This document shows positions 8,614 to 18,037 of a DNA stretch of 64,000 nucleotides, piece after piece. Within the stretch, counting starts at the first letter, position 1. Each line of letters begins with the position of its first letter. The notes beneath the pieces are model-generated. The model worked only from the letters and a program-made list of their open reading frames with translations, did not search any database and was not told the DNA's origin. The DNA lies in NCBI GenBank assembly GCA_963721905.1, contig CAVRMF010000013.1, forward strand, positions 124,001 through 188,000, read 5' to 3'. This DNA is from Roseiarcus sp963721905. Its GTDB lineage: Bacteria > Pseudomonadota > Alphaproteobacteria > Rhizobiales > Beijerinckiaceae. The position numbers and the translations under genes are program-made.

Positions 8614-8618
8614 GCGGC
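8534..8618 (+). repeat. 85-bp direct repeat, copy A (3' end of the DyP gene)
   Basis: Matches 10201-10285 with seven mismatches by hand count. It covers the last codons of the peroxidase, the stop codon and a few bases after it. The two copies bracket the Hint-domain gene. Confidence 0.85.
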
Positions 8619-8776
8619 TAAGCAGATAGTCTCTGTTTTGACCTACGGGCGGATGTTTCGCTCGTCATGGACCCGATCGATTGAGTCGTATATGAACCTG
8701 CGTGAAGGATCCTCGCGCAATTTGTCGAGCGCGCGTCGGGGCCCCAACGGCGGCAACGGCCAAGGCGGAGGAAGCC

Positions 8777-10201
8777 GTGGCGAACATCTGGAATGCCGAC
8801 TTTACTGGGATCACGGTCGATAACAGTCCGAGCGGGACCTTCGGCGTCCACGAGGGAACTTTCGTCGGCTCGGTCACGATGAACTACGACAGCTCCACCG
8901 CCGCGTCGTCGGCTGGTCTCACCTTCACCGACAAGACGGTCGAACACCTTGGTCTTCCCGGCATTCCCAGCGGGTCCGTCACGTTCACGACCTTCGCGCT
9001 CACTGCCGAAACGGTGGACGGCGTGGCGGGATGGCAGCTAACGTCGATCGCCTTGGTGTCTTCGGGCTTCGTCTCCCTGTCGATGACTTGGCAGGGCACG
9101 AATCCCCCAGAACTCGCCAGCGCCGCGATCATCGGCACGGGAGGCCAAGTTTATGACAGCCTCAACAGCTCCACAAATGACATAACTTGGATAGAGGTCT
9201 GCTTCGCCGCCGGGACGCTCATCCGAACGCCCGGAGGCGACGTTCGGGTCGAGAGGCTCAAGATCGGTGACCTTGTCCTCACCGCCTCAGGCGAGTTCTG
9301 CCCGGTCAAGTGGCTCGGCCATCGCGACTTTGACTTCCGCAGCCATCCCAATTCGCGGCCCATGTTCCCGATCCGGATCGCCGCCGATGCCTTCGGGCCG
9401 AACCGGCCTTCGCAGGACTTGTTCCTCTCGTCTGGCCACTCGGTGTGCATCGATCTATGCGGCGAAGTGTTCATTCCCGTCCGCAACCTCGTCAACGGCG
9501 CGACCATCGCCGAGGTCGAAGTGGAGACAATCAGCTACTGGCACGTCGAACTCGATAGCCACGACATTCTCATCGCCAACAACCTGCCGGCCGAGAGCTA
9601 TCTGGCGATGGCCAATCGCGGCTTCTTCAAGGAGCGGCCGGCCTGCTTCCCTCAAACGAGGAGGGACGCGAGCGGACCTACGACGATCTGCCGTCCGGTC
9701 GCGCTGGACGGGCTGGTGCTCGACTTCGTCCGCCAGCGTCTCATCGCCCGCGCCGAGGCGATCGGCTGGACGCGCTCGTTCGAGACGGACCTTCATCTCG
9801 TGGTCGACGGCGAGGTTCGCCGTCCGCTGTGCGAGGGCGACGCGGCCCTCTTCTTGTTCCGGGCGGGCGCGCGGGACGTGCGTCTGAAGTCCAAGACCTC
9901 GATCCCTGCCCTGGTTGCCGGCGGCGACCCCCGGTCCTCGGGCTTTCGCTGGTCGGGCTCGTCTTTTCGAACGGCCGCGGAGAGGCGCGTTCCGCTCCTC
10001 GACGACGAGCGGCTCAAGGACGCTCCACCCCGAGGAGGCGCAGGGCGGCGTCGCCTGCGTCGGACGAAGGGCGAACTCGTGTTTAGCCCAGACTTCTGGG
10101 CAGGGCTTCCCGGGCCCGTCGCCCTGACTGTCACGCACGGCGGCGCCGTGACTCGCAATGGGTCAGGCCGCCAAAGGCGGAGCCCGAGGCGCCGCGCTTA
10201 G
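8777..10201 (+). CDS. Hint-domain (Hint_2) protein with a beta-rich N-terminus
   Basis: About 474 residues from a GTG at 8777, chosen because GGAGG at 8767-8771 is ideally spaced; a GTG at 8702 is possible. The N-terminal about 140 residues are Gly/Ser/Thr/Val-rich and look like a secreted beta domain. The Hint fold follows: CFAAGTLIRTPGGDVRVERL with the potential nucleophilic Cys, GDLVLTASG, the SSGHSVCI block and the end block DSHDILIANNLPAES. Hint domains in inteins and hedgehog proteins self-cleave, so autoprocessing is possible. The C-terminal about 170 residues resemble tails in other Hint_2 proteins. Its stop codon meets a duplicated piece of the DyP gene, suggesting insertion into the locus. 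Confidence 0.75.
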   Translation: MANIWNADFTGITVDNSPSGTFGVHEGTFVGSVTMNYDSSTAASSAGLTFTDKTVEHLGLPGIPSGSVTFTTFALTAETVDGVAGWQLTSIALVSSGFVSLSMTWQGTNPPELASAAIIGTGGQVYDSLNSSTNDITWIEVCFAAGTLIRTPGGDVRVERLKIGDLVLTASGEFCPVKWLGHRDFDFRSHPNSRPMFPIRIAADAFGPNRPSQDLFLSSGHSVCIDLCGEVFIPVRNLVNGATIAEVEVETISYWHVELDSHDILIANNLPAESYLAMANRGFFKERPACFPQTRRDASGPTTICRPVALDGLVLDFVRQRLIARAEAIGWTRSFETDLHLVVDGEVRRPLCEGDAALFLFRAGARDVRLKSKTSIPALVAGGDPRSSGFRWSGSSFRTAAERRVPLLDDERLKDAPPRGGAGRRRLRRTKGELVFSPDFWAGLPGPVALTVTHGGAVTRNGSGRQRRSPRRRA

Positions 10202-10285
10202 AGGCGGCGGGTACTTCTTTCTCCCGGGCCTCAAGGCGCTTGGCTATCTCGCGTCATTGAACCCACTGGGCGGGGCCTGAGCGGC
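10201..10285 (+). repeat. 85-bp direct repeat, copy B (remnant of a DyP gene end)
   Basis: Still translates in frame as the peroxidase tail (RGGGYFFLPGLKALGYLASL, then a stop codon), so it is a remnant of a second peroxidase gene or a duplication produced when the Hint gene arrived. No upstream part of such a gene remains between the copies. Confidence 0.85.
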
Positions 10286-10310
10286 CAGCACGACAAAAGG
10301 GAGGATTCTC

Positions 10311-11325
10311 ATGTCAGCGCAAGCTTCCGCCCGGACCTACAATCAGGATCACATTCCGCGCAAATATTCGCCGGGCAAGCGGCGCGTGAGCATCTACTGG
10401 ACGTGGAGCTATCCCTGGGAGGCGCAGCGCGACCCGGCGGCGATGGAGAATCGTTTCTCCACCATGACCGAGGTTCGGAACGTCCTCTGGCCGGCCTACG
10501 AAACGCCGGAATGGAGCGCGGCGCAGTTCCTTCAGGGCATCGCGGGAACGCTTGAGCTCTTTCACCGCTCGACCCTCAGTTTCCAGAAGATCGCTGGCGA
10601 AACGACTGGCCATCCGGTCGCCGTCTTCCAACGCATCGACCAGGCCGGATTCAAGCTGCCGATCGATGAACGTATTCTGGCCGACGCCGACACGCTGATG
10701 GTGTTCGGACTCGACCATATTCTCTCCGAACAGGAGGCGGCGCCGGAGGAGATTGCCGCGATCCGCGAATGGTTGAAGCGGGACGGCGCCTGTCTCCTGC
10801 TTGCGCCCCATCATGACGTCGGCTTCACCGGCGACATGAAGCAACGACAGGTGGAGTATCTGCATCACGGCGACCCGCTCGTCCCTCGCCAGCAGCGGTT
10901 TGGGCAATATACGCGCTCGTTGATGAAGGGCCTTGGCGTTCCCGTACACAACACCTACGGCCTTCGGCCAGCGGTCGTGAAAGGCACAAACGAAATTGCT
11001 CCGCTCACGGCCTTCCACGACATCGACCGGCTTGGCCTCTTGCAGAACGTCCCGACCCTGAACTTCCACCCGCATCTGCCGCATTATGAACTGACGGGAG
11101 GCGCGGAACTCCGTACAGGTGCTCGCGCGGCAGCCGATCGACCCCGACCGTCCGCATCCTTTCACCGAGGCGGGCAACAGGGAGTTCAACTGCCTCCTGT
11201 GGATGCCGCCGAACGAGCAGCGGGCCGGAGACATCGTTCTGGTCGATTCCACCAATTTCACCACGCTCTTCGGCGGCACGAAGAGTCTCGAGACCTTCTG
11301 GAGGAATCTCGCGGCGATGAGGTGA
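10311..11325 (+). CDS. Conserved hypothetical protein, GATase1-like core, one frameshift
   Basis: About 337 residues when joined across one frame change near 11108. The ATG at 10311 follows AGGGAGG. The first frame runs through DTLMVFGLDHILSEQEAA and AIREWLKRDGACLLLAPHHD, which has the strand-helix-strand look of a glutamine-amidotransferase-like (ThuA/DUF4350 type) domain, though no Cys-His-Glu triad is clear. The second frame resumes with VQVLARQPIDPDRPHPF and ends NLAAMR. An extra C near 11112 would account for the break. Function is unknown; it sits between the peroxidase remnant and the outer-membrane barrel in one transcription direction. Confidence 0.6.
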
Positions 11326-11332
11326 ACGGCGG

Positions 11333-12223
11333 TTGCGGCAGTGCTGCCGAGACTTGCGCGCGTTTTGGACAAGCACCGTCGCTTCTCGCCCTTGCGCGTT
11401 GCGCTTCCCTCGCTGGGGCGATGAGCTGGCGGGCCCCGTTCTTGCCGGCTCGGATCCTCCTGACGTCGCCAGCGGGACAGGCGACGATCCGACCCAGCCG
11501 TTGGGCAAGATCGAGCTTCTTGACCGCTATACCGAAGCCCCCGGTCCAGGCGTCGAGGAGGGAACGACCAAACGAGTCGAAACCAACACGCCGTTCGCCC
11601 GGATCGAGGCGCCATTCAGGCTCGCGCCGCAATGGGAGCTGAACTTCCGAGCCGAAATTCCAGTCGTGTGGACAAACGCAGTGACGCCCGAAAATCCGAC
11701 CGGCGCGACCGTGTCCGGCTTCGGCAACGTGCTCGGTCAGGCGTGGATCGTGCACGACTTCGATCAGCGATGGGCAGTCGCGCTCGGCGGGCAGCTGATC
11801 GCGCCGACTTCGACCAACGGAGTGGCGACGGACGCCTGGGAACAGGTCACGGGGTTTGTCGTCCGCGCGATGCTTCCGGAGATCAGTCCGGGCAGCTACT
11901 TCGCGCCGCAGGCGCGCTATGGAATCGATTTCGAAGGCAATGACGACGGCAGGATGCTGCGGCAGTTGCGCATCGCGCCGACGCTCAACATCAATCTGCC
12001 GCACAGCCTGTTCTTCACGCTCTACCCTAGCCCGGACATTCGATGGAACTATGGAACGCCGGTCTGGAACCAGACGGGCCGGTTGTTTCTGCCGCTGAAC
12101 TTCATGGTCGGCTGGAAGCCGACCGAGCACACAGTGATTTCGGCCGAGTTCGGCATTCCGTTCATCAGGGATTTTCCCGTTTACACCTTCAAAACTCAAT
12201 TGAGAGTGGGCTATTTGTTTTGA
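11333..12223 (+). CDS. Outer-membrane beta-barrel protein, start uncertain
   Basis: Up to 296 residues. From about residue 75 the protein alternates polar and hydrophobic residues in strands (FRLAPQWELNFRAEIPVVW, FGNVLGQAWIVHDF, WAVALGGQLIAPTS) and ends in RVGYLF; a terminal Phe is the usual BamA recognition signal of outer-membrane barrels. The N-terminus in this frame lacks a good signal peptide, whereas the neighbouring frame carries a hydrophobic stretch (SLLALARCASLAGAM) just upstream, so another frameshift near 11425 is likely. The family resembles porin-like or transporter-associated barrels of unknown substrate. It closes the peroxidase locus together with the carbonic anhydrase. Confidence 0.65.
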   Translation: MRQCCRDLRAFWTSTVASRPCALRFPRWGDELAGPVLAGSDPPDVASGTGDDPTQPLGKIELLDRYTEAPGPGVEEGTTKRVETNTPFARIEAPFRLAPQWELNFRAEIPVVWTNAVTPENPTGATVSGFGNVLGQAWIVHDFDQRWAVALGGQLIAPTSTNGVATDAWEQVTGFVVRAMLPEISPGSYFAPQARYGIDFEGNDDGRMLRQLRIAPTLNINLPHSLFFTLYPSPDIRWNYGTPVWNQTGRLFLPLNFMVGWKPTEHTVISAEFGIPFIRDFPVYTFKTQLRVGYLF

Positions 12224-12286
12224 GTCCAGTTCCGTCGAGAAAGACGCGCGCTGGAACGTCCAGCAAGAAGGGGCGGGGAATAGGCC

Positions 12287-12958
12287 GTGCGAAAGCTCAT
12301 CATGGGTATCGTCGACTTCCGCGAGCGTATGCTGCCGCAATACGAGCGGCGGTTCGAGGCGCTGGCGCTGTCTCAGGCGCCGGATGCGCTATTTGTGACC
12401 TGCTCGGACAGCCGTGTCGTACCGGATTTGCTCGCCTCCACCGAGCCGGGCGATCTCTTCACCATGCGCAACGTCGGCAACCTCATACCGCCGGCAACGG
12501 CAGAGGGTATCTCGATCGGCGACCTGTCGGAAGCGAGCGCGATCGAGTATGCCGTGCTTGTGCTCAAAGTGCCGAACATCGTCGTGTGCGGGCATTCCGA
12601 ATGTGGGGCGATGAAAGCGGTGATGGCGAGTGACAGACGCCAGGAAGCGCCCAACCTTGCGAAATGGCTGCACCACGCGGATGGCGCGGCCTTTCGTCTG
12701 GAGCAAGAGGGCGCGCTCGATGCGAGGCTGAAACCGTACGACCAACTTTCTCAACTCAACGCGCTTGTGCAGCTTGAGCACCTGATGTCCTATCCGATCG
12801 TGCGGGAGCGGGTTGCGGCCGGAACGTTGCGTCTGAGCGCGTGGTGGTTCGAGGTCGCTTCGGGCACGATGTACGCGTACGACCGAGCCAGTCGATCCTT
12901 CGAGGTGATCGACCGCTCCATGGCCGAGCAACTGGTGGCGCAGCTCGACCGGCCGTGA
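12287..12958 (+). CDS. Beta-class carbonic anhydrase
   Basis: 223 residues. Catalyses reversible hydration of CO2 to bicarbonate, probably in the cytoplasm. The zinc ligands and catalytic dyad are present: Cys39 and the Asp41/Arg43 pair in TCSDSRVV, then His103 and Cys106 in VCGHSECGAMK. Length and motif spacing are standard for the clade that includes CynT and Can. The GTG at 12287 follows AAGGGGCGGGG; an ATG at 12302 is an alternative. It is in the same direction as the barrel gene, 63 bp downstream. A link to bicarbonate supply for autotrophic or anaplerotic carboxylation is inference. Confidence 0.93.
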   Translation: MRKLIMGIVDFRERMLPQYERRFEALALSQAPDALFVTCSDSRVVPDLLASTEPGDLFTMRNVGNLIPPATAEGISIGDLSEASAIEYAVLVLKVPNIVVCGHSECGAMKAVMASDRRQEAPNLAKWLHHADGAAFRLEQEGALDARLKPYDQLSQLNALVQLEHLMSYPIVRERVAAGTLRLSAWWFEVASGTMYAYDRASRSFEVIDRSMAEQLVAQLDRP

Positions 12959-13989
12959 CCCTGTCGCCACACGGCCTAGCAAAAGACCTCGGCAGATCCG
13001 CCTGTCGCTGTGCAATGACGGTTTGCGTCGATTGTGTTCTCTAATGGGTCAAGGGCGGGCGCCCTTGAGTTCTGACGCGAAGTGCAACATCCCCGCCGAT
13101 TTGCTATCGGCAAGGTTGTTCAAGACCTTAAGGAGTGTTGCCATGCGATCCTATTCGCACCTGTCGGAGGACGAAAGAGACCAGATCGGCGTTTTGCGGG
13201 CCGCGGGGCGGTCGATGGGAGCCATTGCCCGGGCGCTCTGTCGAGCGAAACAACCATCTCCAGGGAGCTGCAGCGGAACGCACTCCCCTCGGGCGGGTAT
13301 TGCCTCTTTACGCCGCCGGAGCCTATCGATTGCGCAGGCGGCGTGAAGCGATCCTCGAACGAGAGGCCGCTTTACGTTGTTCGTGGGTGACTGGCTCGCC
13401 GAGGGATGGACGCCCGAGCAGATCTCCGGCTGGTTGAAATCCGGGAACGAACTGCGGCTGCGGGCCATCGGCTGCGAGACAATCTACGCCTTCATCTATC
13501 GGACCGCACAGAAGGCCGAGGCCTTGTGGCGTTATCTGACGCGTCGCCACAAACGCCGTCGCCCGCGTCGCGCCAGAGCCTCGCGCGACACCATCAAGGA
13601 TCGAGCGTCGATCCATGATCGTCCGAAGACCATTGAAAGCCGCGGCGAGGCCGGCCATTGGGAGGGCGACCTCATCATCTGCAAATGCACACGGCCTGTG
13701 CTCGTCTTGCATGAGCGTAAGTCACGGGTTACGCTCGCCGCGCGGCTCACGGGGAAAACCGCCGCAGAAACGATCTCAGCGATGCTCGCGGTGTTCGTGC
13801 GGCGCGACAATCAGGATGAGAATCGCGCGACAATCAGGATGAGAATGCGCCGCCGCGGGGGTGACGAAGGAAGGGCGTAGCCCGACCGTAGATATCCCCG
13901 CGGCGGCGGCGAGCGTCCAAGTGGCCTCGTCTGGCGGTAACGGCGGCTGGGTTAGGGATCGGGCTTCTCTTGTCGAGAGGACCGACTTC

Positions 13990-15497
13990 TTGCCCGGCCG
14001 ACACGTCACCGATCGTCAGATGAGGCTATTCATGAACTTGTGTCGCAACCATTCGCCGGCGATTGCCGGCGCGAAAGCCGGATTCAGTGGGGCAACCGCC
14101 TACCGGTTCGAAACGGATCCCGGTTTCCCAGCCAGAAGAAGGCGCGTCGAGAACGACGCCGAGCCGATCCGTTCGCCGATGTCTGGGACAATGAAGTCGT
14201 GCCGATGTTGAAGGCCGCGCCCGGACTGAGGCCGATCGCCGTCTTCGGAGAACTCTGCCGTCGGCATCCAGACCTGGGCGCCGGAACGCGACGGACCCTC
14301 GAGCGCCGCATCCGGGCTTGGCGGGCGGTGAACGGCCCGGATCGGGAGGTGATCTTTCGTCAGGAGCATCCGCCGGGCCGAATGGGACTGTCGGACTTCA
14401 CTGAAGTGGCCGATCTCGGCGTCACCGTCGCCGGCGAGCTGCTCGACTGCCGGCTTTATCACTTCCGCTTGCCCTTTTCCGGCTTCGAGCACGCCCATGT
14501 CGTGCTCGGCGGCGAAAGCTTTGTCGCGCTGGCGGAAGGGCTACAAAACGCCCTGTGGGCGCTGGGCGGCGTTCCCGAGCAACATCGCAGCGACAGCCTC
14601 TCGGCGGCCTTCCGTAATCTGGGCGCCGACGCCAAGGAGGATTTGACGAAGCGCTACGAAGCGTTCTGCGCCCATTACGGCATGACGCCGACCCGCAAGA
14701 ATCCGGGCGTCAGCCACGAGAACGGCTCGATCGAGAGCGCCCACGGCCATCTCAAGAGAGCGCTCGCGGACGCCCTGTTGCTGCGCGCCTCGCGAGACTT
14801 TGACGATCTCCCCGCATGGCGGGGGTTCGTCGACGACATCGTCGGCCGCGGCAACCTCCGCAACGCCAAGCGCATCGACCAGGAGCGGGCGGCGTTGAAC
14901 AAGCTGCCGGTCCGCAAGACCGTCGACTACGAGGAGGTCAACGTCGACGTCACCAGCTCCAGCGCCTTCACGCTGCGCAAGGTGTTCTACTCGGTTCCCT
15001 CGCGACTGATCGGCCATCGGCTGCGGGTCCACCTTTATGACGATCGGCTGGAATGCTTCCAGGGCTCGACGCCCATCGTCACCTTGCGGCGTGGTCGGCC
15101 CCAGCCGAACGGCAAACATGGCCACGTCGTCGACTATCGCCACGTCATCCATTCCCTGCGCCGCAAGCCGATGGCGCTGCTCAATCTGGTCTATCGCGAT
15201 CAACTCTTCCCCCGCCGAGCCTTCGCCCTGGCGTTCGAGGCCTTGCTCGCTGGCCTCGGCGAGAGAGCCGCCTGTCGCACGATGGTCGGCCTTCTCGCGC
15301 TCGCCCACGAGCGCGCTTGCGAGGCGGAGCTCGCCCTCGCGTTGCAGGCTGCTCTCGACGACGGTGTCCTTCCCGATCTCGCTGCGCTGATCGAACGCTT
15401 CCGGCCGAAGGACGCAGCATTGCCTGTCGTCGTCGTCAGGCTGCCCTCCCTCGCCATCTACGATCAGATCGCGACAAGCGTTGGAGAAGCAGCATGA
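13990..15497 (+). CDS. istA: IS21 transposase IstA, one frameshift near the N-terminus
   Basis: About 500 residues. A TTG at 13990 begins LPGRHVTDRQMRLFMNLCR, the usual IstA HTH start. The frame changes near 14133, after RFETDPGFPA, and continues with SQKKARRERRRADPFADVWD. The DDE catalytic domain has Asp in GLSDFTEVADLG, Asp in QHRSDSLSAAF and Glu in SHENGSIESAHGHLK. A C-terminal beta domain follows (VFYSVPSRLIGHRLRVHLYD). The stop overlaps the istB start as ATGA, typical of IS21 translational coupling. If the frameshift is real, transposition is impaired; if it is an error, the element may be active. Confidence 0.88.
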
Positions 15498-16303
15498 AGG
15501 CGACCGACAAGATCGACGCCGCTCGCATCGACCTGCTGCTGAGCGAGTTGCGACTGCCCGGCATCAAGCTGATCTGGGCCGCCCTGGCGACGACAGCCGA
15601 CAAAGAAGGCTGGGCCGCAGCCCGCTTCCTGGCCGCCCTCGCCGAACAGGAGATGGTGGAGCGAAACCGCCGTCGCTTCGAACGGCATCTGGAGGAAGCC
15701 CGATTGCCGCCGGGAAAGACCCTCGACACGTTCGACTTCACCGCTGTGCCAATGATCTCGAAGGCGCAGGTGCAAGCGCTCGCGGCCGGCGACGCCTGGC
15801 TCGAAAAGGGAGCCAATCTTTTGTGCTTCGGGCCGCCCGGCGCCGGGAAATCCCATCTCGCGGCGGCGCTCGGTTTGGCCTTGATCGAAAAGGGTTGGCG
15901 CGTTCTGTTCACCCGGACAACCGACCTTGTGCAAAAGCTTCAGATCGCACGCCGCGATCTCGCACTCGAAGCCGCGATCGCCAAACTCGACAAATATCAT
16001 CTGCTGATCCTCGACGATCTCGCCTATGTCACCAAGGACCAGGCGGAGACGAGCGTTCTGTTCGAACTGATCAGCGCGCGATACGAGCGCCGATCCATGC
16101 TCATCACCGCCAACCAGCCCTTCGGCGAATGGGGAAGAATCTTTTCCGACCAAGCTATGACGCTCGCGGCCATCGATCGCATCGTGCACCACGCCACGAT
16201 CCTCGAAATGAACGTCGACAGCTATCGGCGAAAGGAAGCCGTCGACCAGGCACGCGGGGCGGGACGCCCGCCGACACGCGCGACAATCAAGGGATCACGC
16301 TGA
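15494..16303 (+). CDS. istB: IS21 helper ATPase IstB
   Basis: 269 residues, AAA+ ATPase of the DnaC/IstB family that selects target DNA and activates IstA. Walker A is GPPGAGKSHLAAAL (about residues 113-126) and Walker B is LLILDDLAYV. The helical N-terminal domain (LLLSELRLPGIKLIWAAL) contacts the transposase. The start at 15494 overlaps the istA stop. The C-terminus is short and basic (GRPPTRATIKGSR). The gene appears intact. Confidence 0.93.
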   Translation: MKATDKIDAARIDLLLSELRLPGIKLIWAALATTADKEGWAAARFLAALAEQEMVERNRRRFERHLEEARLPPGKTLDTFDFTAVPMISKAQVQALAAGDAWLEKGANLLCFGPPGAGKSHLAAALGLALIEKGWRVLFTRTTDLVQKLQIARRDLALEAAIAKLDKYHLLILDDLAYVTKDQAETSVLFELISARYERRSMLITANQPFGEWGRIFSDQAMTLAAIDRIVHHATILEMNVDSYRRKEAVDQARGAGRPPTRATIKGSR

Positions 16304-16803
16304 TTGTCGCGCCGCGACAATCAGACCATCTCAAGACAAAATAGCGCTTGCGTTATCGTCCCGCCGCGGCAATCATCCCTTCGCCGCGACCGCCAAAAGG
16401 CCATCCTGATTGTCGCTGCTTTCCCATCCAGATTGTCGCGCTACAGTTCGGCCGCATCGATCCTCATCTGCGAAGATCAATCACTTTCGACAACGACACC
16501 GCCTTCGCCCAGCACGGCCTGCTCAGGACCATGCGCGACATGACGACCTGGTTCTGCGACGCTTATGCCTCATGGCAAAAAGGCGGCATCGAAAACGCCA
16601 ATGGACGCTTACGTCGATGGCTGCCGCGCCACCTGGATATCGACCGGACATCCGACCAGGAAATCCAGGAGATCGTCCTCACGACCAACCTCACGCCCCG
16701 TAAATGCTCGGGTTCAAGACGCCATTCCAAGCCTTGATTGCTGAGCTTGGAAAGGACGTTCAAATCCGCTTCTCCTAAGCGCGTTGCGCTTCGCTCCGGA
16801 ATC

Positions 16804-17023
16804 CAGGGCCTCTTCCGGTGTCGACGCTTTCGGGTGCCTGTGTTCTCTGCGTGCTCGTTCGGCACTTGATGGGGTCAGCTGGGTGCGGTGTGACTTGGTT
16901 GAAATCGCCGTCGGCTTAGAAGGGCCGCAGCTACACAATCGGCGCCATCTGCCGCTCCCTCCCTAGGGCGTCGCTCCTCTTGGGAGCTAGATTCGGCCTC
17001 CTGTCTCGTGGATTGTGCGGGGG
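16804..17023 (-). ncRNA. Candidate IS110 bridge RNA region, copy 3 (separated from its 3' tip)
   Basis: Same position as the 3' region of copies 1 and 2 relative to the transposase. Blocks such as TCGTTCGGCACTTGATGGGG and CTCCTCTTGGGAGCTAGATT are unchanged, but about 16887-16960 differs strongly, for example GTCGGCTTAGAAGGGCCGCA in place of GTCGGCCAACGGTTGGCCCC. The first copy-1 form has a self-complementary stem that is lost or replaced here. The IS30 insertion removes the last about 30 bases of the element from this block. Confidence 0.4.
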
Positions 17024-18037
17024 CTAGGCCGATGTGAACTCGGTCCCGTCTCGCAGCATCGCGTGCATGATGATCGCGAGGCGGCGGGCCAGAGCGACCT
17101 TGGCCTTGCGCATCGTTGACCGCTTGGCGATCGCAAAGGCCCAGTCCTTGAGCTTGAGCTGGCCCTTATAGCGCGTCAGCATGACGTTGGCGGCCTCGTA
17201 CAGAAGCGTCCGCACCCGCCGGTCCCCGCATTTCGAGATGCTGCCGACGTAGTCGACCTCGCCGGACTGATACCGTCTTGGGACCAGGCCGAGATAGGCG
17301 CCGACATCTCGCGATCGGCGAATGCGCGAAGGATCGTCGATTGCGGCCACAAAGGCGAGCGCGGTCAGTTGGCCGACCCCTGGGATGGTCATCAGCCGGC
17401 TGCAGGCCGCCGAGGTCCTCGCCATACGTCTCATGTCCGCGTCGATCGCAGCGATCGCCGTCATCACGGCGGTTCGCGCCGCAATCAGACCCCGCATGGC
17501 GGCGGAGAGGCCAGCGATCCCTTCGCTTGCCTTGAGAGCCTGATCGATAAAGGCTGCGGTGAGCGCGCGAGGCAGCCTGATCCCGAACACGACCGTCAAA
17601 CCTCGGATCTGATTTTCCAAGGTCACTCGCTGGCCCACCAGCTTCTTGCGCGCGGTTATGAGTGAGCGGAGAGCGTGAGCGCATAGAGACTTGACATGCA
17701 CGGGCTTGAAGAACCCGGTGCGGGCCAAATGCGCCAGACCTCGCGCGTCGTTGCGATCGGTCTTGTGGGTCGCCAGCGACTTGAGCGCCTGGTAGGCCTG
17801 CCGGCTTTCGACGCAGACCACGGGAAGGCCGAGTTGGCTCAACCCGTGAAACAGGATCGGCGCCATGCGTCCGGTCTCGAATACGATCCGCCGACAGCTT
17901 GGCGCTTTCGCCAATTCGTCCGCGATCGCTTGCGCCGTCGACGCCGCCTTGCTCTCGTAAACCACCACGCCTTCGCGGTCGAGAACGCAAATATGCGTCT
18001 CATCCATTGAGATATCGAGCCCAGCAAAATAGTCCAT
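17024..18037 (-). CDS. IS110-family transposase, copy 3
   Basis: 337 residues with the same domain plan as copies 1 and 2 (FAGLDISMDETHICVLD at the N-terminus, Transposase_20 block from MTIPGVGQL). It differs at a handful of residues (for example GLTVVFG for GLAIVFG, DQALKASEG for DKALQASEG) and ends TEFTSA rather than TEFVFD. The base differences cluster in about 17290-17600 while both flanking coding blocks are identical to copy 1, so the copy looks mosaic. Catalytic segments are intact. Confidence 0.9.
   Translation of the reverse strand: MDYFAGLDISMDETHICVLDREGVVVYESKAASTAQAIADELAKAPSCRRIVFETGRMAPILFHGLSQLGLPVVCVESRQAYQALKSLATHKTDRNDARGLAHLARTGFFKPVHVKSLCAHALRSLITARKKLVGQRVTLENQIRGLTVVFGIRLPRALTAAFIDQALKASEGIAGLSAAMRGLIAARTAVMTAIAAIDADMRRMARTSAACSRLMTIPGVGQLTALAFVAAIDDPSRIRRSRDVGAYLGLVPRRYQSGEVDYVGSISKCGDRRVRTLLYEAANVMLTRYKGQLKLKDWAFAIAKRSTMRKAKVALARRLAIIMHAMLRDGTEFTSA

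Larger units (their letters stand above)
13798..16445 (+). mobile_element. IS21-family element with 5-bp target duplication GTTCG
   Basis: 2648 bp, bounded by TG...CA ends. The left end has TGCGGCGCGACAATCAGGAT and a second internal copy of GCGCGACAATCAGGATGAGA; the right end, read inward, is TGTAGCGCGACAATCTGGAT with another internal repeat. GTTCG occurs immediately on both sides (13793-13797 and 16446-16450). Removing the element and one GTTCG restores the IS30 reading AVFGRID in frame, which confirms the junctions. It carries istA and istB. Confidence 0.92.
13143..16778 (+). pseudogene. IS30-family transposase, split by IS21 and frameshifted
   Basis: The N-terminal HTH part starts at the ATG at 13143 (MRSYSHLSEDERDQIGVL). 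It needs at least two or three frame changes between 13240 and 13380 to continue through TTISRELQRNA and then FVGDWLAEGWTPEQISGWLK. The integrase domain begins GHWEGDLI and SRVTLAARLTGKTAAETISA and stops at 13797, where IS21 enters. It resumes at 16446 with FGRIDPHLRRSITFDND, TTWFCDAYASWQKGGIENAN and RLRRWLPR, with one more frame change before the end DVQIRFS. The D...D...E catalytic residues are split between the two halves. The gene is dead. Confidence 0.85.
13069..16803 (+). mobile_element. IS30-family element, interrupted by IS21
   Basis: Ends are set by imperfect inverted repeats TTCTGACGCGAAGTGCAAC (13070-13088) and the reverse complement of 16783-16801, which reads TTCCGGAGCGAAGCGCAAC. 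They differ at five of 19 bases. The element lies inside the 3' region of IS110 copy 3. Exact outer bases and target duplication are not resolved. Confidence 0.7.

Noticed and set aside
10314..11615. 433-codon minus-strand open frame opposite the GATase1-like gene
   Set aside because: Composition and lack of motifs mark it as a shadow; the plus-strand reading has normal protein features on both sides of the frameshift.
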